Shown here piece by piece: positions 62,520 to 63,761 of a stretch of 63,761 bases of DNA. The stretch's first letter is position 1. Each line of letters begins with the position of its first letter. The notes beneath the pieces were generated by a model. It ran no database searches. It saw only the letters and a program-made list of their open reading frames with translations, and was not told the origin of the DNA. This stretch comes from Bacillus salacetis (GTDB lineage: Bacteria > Bacillota > Bacilli > Bacillales > Bacillaceae_B): NCBI RefSeq assembly GCF_003581585.1, contig NZ_QXIR01000027.1:1-63761 (forward strand), written 5' to 3'. Position numbers and translations under genes: made by a program.

Positions 62520-63017
62520 ATGGGTTGTGGAAAAAGAGAAGATGTAGGTGGAGTCAGTACTGACAACTGCGTATGTGAAGTAGTACGCGCCATTAAAGAC
62601 ATCCAGGATGCAGCAGTAAATGACGAATGCCTGGATTGTACTACAAGCTGTTTCCTTGAGCCGCTTGGCGATTTGAACAGCCCTGCAATGAGACGCCGTG
62701 CAGATACTCGTATCTTTACGTTGACGAATAAAAATGGTGAACTATTCAAAGCCCTTTTCAAACAACGTGATGGAGAGTGCGATGCAAACTGTGTAACCAT
62801 CTATTTCCGTGTAGAAGAAATTTTTGATAACTGCTGTGCGACACTGAGAGCAATCAGACCAAACAGAGACATCATCAACGACTACGGAAAATTGGATTAC
62901 AGTGCAATCTGCCATGTCGACGAGTGGTTCAGAACAAATAACTGTATCACTGTGGACCTGAATTGTTTCTGTGCAATTCAATGTATTGCAGATAGAGACC
63001 TTGGCATCTGCGACTAA
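62520..63017 (+). CDS. cotZ: Spore coat protein of the CotY/CotZ family
   Basis: 165 residues with about 15 cysteines, starting MGCGKREDVGGVSTDNCVCE. ECLDCTTSCFLEPLG and FCAIQCIADRDLGICD match CotY/CotZ, the cross-linked coat-crust proteins. AAAGGAGG precedes the start. Only one copy here, whereas B. subtilis has both in a cotVWXYZ cluster; cotV, W and X are absent. Confidence 0.93.
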   Translation: MGCGKREDVGGVSTDNCVCEVVRAIKDIQDAAVNDECLDCTTSCFLEPLGDLNSPAMRRRADTRIFTLTNKNGELFKALFKQRDGECDANCVTIYFRVEEIFDNCCATLRAIRPNRDIINDYGKLDYSAICHVDEWFRTNNCITVDLNCFCAIQCIADRDLGICD

Positions 63018-63027
63018 TCATCGATAA

Positions 63028-63058
63028 ACCGGCCGGAACCCCTCCGGCCGGTTTTTTA
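63028..63058. terminator. Terminator between cotZ and cotO
   Basis: ACCGGCCGGA and TCCGGCCGGT form a 10-bp stem, followed by T6. Confidence 0.85.
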
Positions 63059-63076
63059 TATTATGGTTATTGAAGT

Positions 63077-63637
63077 TTATAATCCGATGATCTTGATAGC
63101 ATCAAGATTACTCCTTTTGATTTCCACCTCGTCACCTTGAAAGGATTTAATAACCAGGAATTCTCCTTCCGCTCGGAGCAGGATCCCCCTGTGCCTTTCT
63201 TCTTGTGTGATAAACTCGCAAGGAAAAGGGGCCTTGCCATTAATGTACCTGGATAGATAATCAATCTTTTCGTCCAGTTCCATATCTCTGAATGGCTTTA
63301 GAGGTTTAAAGGAAAAAGAATTTCTCTTTTGTTCTGGTTCTTTATCTTCTAAGGATGCTTCTGCAGTATCGCTTGCCTCCGGCTTGGAATCCTGCAGGTC
63401 CTTTTCTTGCAGCGCTTCTTCCCCATATAATGTACTGAGTTCTTCTTCAAAGAAGGGACGCTTCCTTCTTTTTGGTTTTTTTTCAACTGACTGCTCTTTT
63501 ATTGGTTTTTCACTTGTTTTCTGCTTGGCATTTTTAGATGAATAGCTCTGCTGCATATTCGCTCTGATTTCTTTAAGTGATGGCTGCTGGATGTATAATA
63601 AAGGGGTTTTTGCATTTGTTTTGGATTCTTTACTCAT
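63077..63637 (-). CDS. cotO: Spore coat protein CotO
   Basis: 186 residues from ATG 63637 (GGGAGGTG upstream). Basic N-terminal half (VEKKPKRRKRPFFEEEL), acidic middle, then the conserved C-terminal domain FRDMELDEKIDYLSRYINGK, PFPCEFITQEERHRGILLRA, QGDEVEIKRSNLDAIKIIG. CotO (YjbX) controls outer-coat and crust assembly. Its place beside cotZ matches B. subtilis. Confidence 0.92.
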   Translation of the reverse strand: MSKESKTNAKTPLLYIQQPSLKEIRANMQQSYSSKNAKQKTSEKPIKEQSVEKKPKRRKRPFFEEELSTLYGEEALQEKDLQDSKPEASDTAEASLEDKEPEQKRNSFSFKPLKPFRDMELDEKIDYLSRYINGKAPFPCEFITQEERHRGILLRAEGEFLVIKSFQGDEVEIKRSNLDAIKIIGL

Positions 63638-63761
63638 GATGGCACCTCCCATGGGTCATTCCTTTTACAATGTATGCAGCAAGTGCCTAGAGGTTTCTGG
63701 AATATTTCCAATTTTTTAATCGACTTCTAAGGGCAAGGCACCCATCAAGTCATTAAAGCAC

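Overview
The window comes from an AT-rich, endospore-forming Bacillaceae (Bacillus sensu lato, for example a Bacillus or Rossellomorea-like species). The evidence is spore coat proteins (CotZ/CotY, CotO), SspD, SpoVIF, SpoVA proteins, KinE, a Spo0E-like protein, SigI/RsgI and strong AGGAGG ribosome sites. Gene order follows two Bacillus subtilis neighbourhoods that are separate in that species. One is the cheV-patA / ykwC / ptsHI / ykvS / ykvI / clpE / mhqR / spo0E / ogt-kinE / ykrP / sspD / rsgI-sigI block (1-32 kb). The other is the yjcHGF / spoVIF / yjcZ / yjcA / cotZ / cotO block (53-64 kb). This comparison is from memory of B. subtilis 168, not from an alignment.

Layout. 0-8 kb: chemotaxis coupling (CheV), CorA, aminotransferase, a hydroxyacid dehydrogenase and the general PTS proteins HPr and Enzyme I. 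8-15 kb: a FetAB-type ABC exporter, a MoxR/DUF58/DUF4129 operon, a PilZ protein and an SDR. 15-20 kb: YkvS, YkvI, ClpE behind a CtsR-type promoter, and MhqR. 20-27 kb: a nucleotidase, a Spo0E-like protein, an ArsR/DUF2087 regulator with a clear operator, and kinE-ogt joined by an ATGA overlap. 27-34 kb: a cobalamin-type radical SAM protein, two overlapping tiny genes, SspD, SigI/RsgI and a DUF5667 secreted protein. 34-43 kb: SDR reductase, RND exporter, EAL phosphodiesterase, a 52-bp tandem repeat array, a NERD protein whose reading frame is broken by an A9 run, and RF3. 43-52 kb: nucleoside transporter, ArAE-type transporter, a MurE far from any dcw cluster, P1 and M42 peptidases, tryptophan 2,3-dioxygenase behind a structured leader, and tRNA-Val(GAC). 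52-57 kb: a small WYL-like gene behind a LexA box, YutG, YjcH/G/F, DUF421 and MBL proteins. 57-64 kb: a dense late-sporulation region with SpoVIF, YjcZ, a second spoVA-type operon (YhcN/YlaJ lipoprotein, SpoVAC, SpoVAD, SpoVAEb, DUF421), YjcA, CotZ and CotO.

The most notable non-coding content is a family of roughly 125-200 bp mobile repeats. At least seven copies are present, with imperfect terminal inverted repeats beginning GGCT(C/G)TTTTCG. Two copies have perfect 8-bp target duplications (TTTTTATT, TTTTAAAT) and two more have 7-of-8 duplications. The copies sit just downstream of genes, often in the T- or A-tract of an intrinsic terminator. Other points are the phased 52-bp hairpin array, the NERD frameshift, three tiny lysine-rich proteins with EF-x-x-EF-like motifs recalling GPR protease sites of spore SASPs, the competing hairpins ahead of kynA, and a candidate C-rich small RNA downstream of ptsI. 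No prophage, CRISPR array or complete insertion sequence was seen.
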